From assembly GCF_029690065.1 (NCBI RefSeq), contig NZ_CP121463.1, positions 3,509,061-3,573,060 of the forward strand: DNA of 64,000 nucleotides, in the 5' to 3' direction. This DNA comes from Arthrobacter sp. Y-9 (GTDB lineage: Bacteria; Actinomycetota; Actinomycetes; Actinomycetales; Micrococcaceae). A program made the position numbers and the translations under genes. Shown in pieces: positions 59,035-64,000 of the stretch. Under the pieces are notes generated by a model, which ran no database searches, was not told the DNA's origin, and was given only the letters and a program-made list of their open reading frames with translations. How positions within the stretch are numbered: position 1 is the first letter of the stretch; each line of letters begins with the position of its first letter.

Positions 59035-61089
59035 GTGGCCATTGAGAACGCCGAACACCCAGACGCCGATCCGCAGCCGGAAAGCGGATTGTCCGCCACC
59101 ACGCAGCGCGACTACGGCGCCAGTGACATCACCGTCCTTGAAGGTCTGGAAGCCGTCCGGAAACGGCCCGGCATGTACATCGGTTCGACCGGCCCCCGCG
59201 GTCTGCATCACCTCGTCTACGAAGTCGTGGACAACTCGGTGGATGAGGCCCTGGCCGGGTACTGCTCCCACATCGAGGTGGTGCTCCAGGCCGACGGCGG
59301 CGTCAGCGTGGTGGACGACGGCCGTGGCATCCCGGTGGACATCCACCCGACCGAGGGCAAGCCCACGGTGGAAGTGGTCATGACCATTCTGCACGCCGGC
59401 GGCAAGTTCGGCGGCGGCGGTTACTCCGTCTCCGGTGGCCTGCACGGCGTGGGCATCTCCGTGGTGAACGCGCTGTCCCGCCGCGTGGACACCGTGGTCC
59501 GCCGTCAGGGTCACGCCTGGCGCATGTCCTTCGCCGACGGCGGCAAGCCCATGGGTCCGCTGGTCGAGGGCGAGGAGACCGAGGAGACGGGCACCACCCA
59601 GACCTTCTACCCGGACCCCGAGATCTTCGAGACCACCGAGTTCGACTTCGAGACCCTCCGCGCCCGCTTCCAGCAGATGGCGTTCCTGAACAAGGGCCTG
59701 CGCATCACGCTCACGGACGAGCGCGAGATCGAGACGCCCGACGAGGATCTGGATCTCGACCACCTCAATGAGGCGGAGAGCGGTCCCCGTACCGTCGTCT
59801 ACCAGTACGACAACGGCCTGCTGGACTACGTGGTCCACCTCAACAAGAGCAAGAAGACCGAGCTGGTCCACCCGGACGTCATCTCCCTCGCGACCGAGGA
59901 CACCGACAAGCAGATCTCGCTCGAGATGGCGATGCAGTGGACCACGGCGTACTCCGAGAGCGTCCACACCTACGCCAACACGATCAACACGCATGAGGGC
60001 GGCACCCACGAGGAAGGTTTCCGCGCCGCGCTGACCACCCTCATCAACCGGTACGCCCGCGAGAAGAACATCATCAAGGAGAAGGACGACAACCTCACCG
60101 GTGATGACATCCGAGAAGGCCTGACCGCCGTCATCTCCGTGAAGCTCTCCGAACCGCAGTTCGAAGGCCAGACCAAGACCAAGCTCGGCAACTCCGAGGC
60201 CAAGGGCTTCGTGCAGCGTGCGGTGACCGAGGAACTCGGTGACTGGCTGGAGCGCAACCCCGGCCCCGCGCGGGACATCATCCGGAAGGCCATCAACGCC
60301 GCCCAGGCACGTCTCGCGGCCCGCAAGGCCCGCGACAACGCCCGCCGGAAGAGCCCGCTCGAGTCCTTCGGCATGCCCGGCAAGCTCTCCGACTGCTCCT
60401 CCAAGGACCCGTCGCGCTGCGAGGTGTACATCGTGGAGGGTGACTCCGCAGGCGGTTCCGCCAAGCGTGGCCGCAACCCGGAGACCCAGGCGATCCTGCC
60501 GCTGCGCGGCAAGATCCTGAACGTCGAGCGTGCCCGCCTGGACAAGGCCCTCGGCAACGCCGAAGTGCAGTCGATGATCACGGCGTTCGGCGCCGGCATC
60601 GGCGAGGACTTCGACCTCGAGAAGCTGCGGTACCACAAGATCGTGCTCATGGCCGATGCCGATGTGGACGGCCAGCACATCACCACGCTGCTCATGACCC
60701 TGCTGTTCCGCTACATGCGGCCGCTCATCGAGAACGGTTACGTCTACTTGGCGCAGCCGCCGCTGTACCGCATCAAGTGGTCCAACGCGACGCACGACTA
60801 CGTCTACAGCGACGCCGAGCGTGACGCCGCGCTGGCCAAGGGCCAGGCCGAGAACAAGCGCCTGCCCAAGGAGAACGGCATCCAGCGCTACAAGGGTCTC
60901 GGCGAGATGGACTACACCGAGCTCTGGGACACCACCATGGACCCTGACCGCCGCACGCTGCTGCAGGTCACCATGGACGACGCCCTCGCCGCGGACCAGG
61001 TGTTCTCGGTCCTCATGGGCGAGGATGTCGAATCCCGCCGTAACTTCATCCAGCAGAACGCCAAGGACGTCAGGTTCCTGGACATCTAG
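59035..61089 (+). CDS. gyrB: DNA gyrase subunit B
   Basis: 684 aa, GTG start with AAGGAAAG upstream. GHKL ATPase ([12 protein letters not shown]), TOPRIM motifs [13 protein letters not shown] and DADVDGQH. Supplies ATPase and nucleotide-binding functions. Confidence 0.98.
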   Translation: MAIENAEHPDADPQPESGLSATTQRDYGASDITVLEGLEAVRKRPGMYIGSTGPRGLHHLVYEVVDNSVDEALAGYCSHIEVVLQADGGVSVVDDGRGIPVDIHPTEGKPTVEVVMTILHAGGKFGGGGYSVSGGLHGVGISVVNALSRRVDTVVRRQGHAWRMSFADGGKPMGPLVEGEETEETGTTQTFYPDPEIFETTEFDFETLRARFQQMAFLNKGLRITLTDEREIETPDEDLDLDHLNEAESGPRTVVYQYDNGLLDYVVHLNKSKKTELVHPDVISLATEDTDKQISLEMAMQWTTAYSESVHTYANTINTHEGGTHEEGFRAALTTLINRYAREKNIIKEKDDNLTGDDIREGLTAVISVKLSEPQFEGQTKTKLGNSEAKGFVQRAVTEELGDWLERNPGPARDIIRKAINAAQARLAARKARDNARRKSPLESFGMPGKLSDCSSKDPSRCEVYIVEGDSAGGSAKRGRNPETQAILPLRGKILNVERARLDKALGNAEVQSMITAFGAGIGEDFDLEKLRYHKIVLMADADVDGQHITTLLMTLLFRYMRPLIENGYVYLAQPPLYRIKWSNATHDYVYSDAERDAALAKGQAENKRLPKENGIQRYKGLGEMDYTELWDTTMDPDRRTLLQVTMDDALAADQVFSVLMGEDVESRRNFIQQNAKDVRFLDI

Positions 61090-61098
61090 GCGAGCCGG

Positions 61099-61123
61099 CG
61101 ACGGCGGCCGAGTGCCGCCGTCG
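61099..61123 (+). terminator. Hairpin between gyrB and gyrA
   Basis: CGACGGCGG / CCGCCGTCG stem with a 7-base loop, no T-tract; may attenuate, not end, transcription. Confidence 0.4.
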
Positions 61124-61168
61124 TGCGCCTGATCCGGAACTGATCAACGTGAAACGAAAGACGGAACG

Positions 61169-63834
<2,666 letters not shown>

Positions 63835-63838
<4 letters not shown>

Positions 63839-64000
63839 GCCCCTCGAACTCGAGCCCCTTTGAGAGCCGACCGACGAAGGACGAAGGCTCCGCGAACCCA
63901 TCGGGTGGCTCTGGCGACAAGGGCGGCCAGACCTCCCGCCCGACGGCTTCCCCCTTCGAGGCCCCGCAGCAGCCGAAGCCTCAGGCCAAGCCCGCGGACC
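63835..64000 (+). CDS. DUF3566 domain protein, partial
   Basis: First 55 residues of a protein cut by the window edge; Ser/Pro/Gly-rich cytosolic start ([18 protein letters not shown]). GTG overlaps the gyrA stop, with GGAGG six bases upstream. Placement after gyrA matches actinobacterial DUF3566 membrane proteins; the domain itself is outside. Confidence 0.7.

Overview
This 64-kb window is the replication-origin end of a high-GC actinobacterial chromosome. The order rpmH-rnpA-yidD-yidC-jag-rsmG-parA-parB on one side of dnaA and dnaN-gnd-recF-dciA-gyrB-gyrA-DUF3566 on the other is typical of Micrococcaceae, and the protein sequences look Arthrobacter-like. The genus is inferred from gene order and general resemblance; no search was run.

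Layout. 1-4.3 kb: a branched-chain/pyruvate-type 2-oxoacid dehydrogenase operon (E1 alpha, E1 beta, E2 cut by the window edge) behind two large inverted repeats, then a HisC-like aminotransferase. 4.3-10.7 kb: a holin-like membrane protein, a WXG100-like protein coupled to a serine hydrolase, purB, a histidine phosphatase, and a BNR-repeat/MoaD pair. 11-16.9 kb: csoR-copZ with a copper operator, an EamA transporter opposite a CGNR regulator, a b-type cytochrome with small membrane proteins, and a MATE exporter. 17-22.6 kb: dnaB (DnaA-box-like motifs upstream), an L7/L12-like membrane protein, an FMN reductase, and the rpsF-ssb-rpsR-rplI operon. 22.8-31.7 kb: DUF1345, M18 aminopeptidase, a LuxR two-component system with an ABC exporter, an MFS transporter and a GT87-type transferase. 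31.8-32.6 kb: an unrecognised minus-strand unit, a 30-aa leader peptide with mutually pairing RNA arms followed by two translationally coupled ORFs of 46 and 45 codons. 32.9-41 kb: histidine phosphatase, CCA-adding enzyme, Nudix hydrolase, murJ, a pseudokinase-type membrane protein, trxB-trxA.

41-46.5 kb is a 5.6-kb convergent gap with no credible gene. It carries seven parS sites, two groups of DnaA boxes, a 17-unit heptamer repeat and a 15-bp repeat. It looks like an enlarged centromere-like segment next to parB-parA. An eighth parS lies inside parA. oriC most likely lies in the dnaA-dnaN gap near 54.3-54.5 kb, with a further box cluster between rpmH and dnaA.

The best candidates for something undescribed are the leader-peptide/two-microprotein unit at 31.9-32.55 kb and the parS/DnaA-box desert at 41-46.5 kb.
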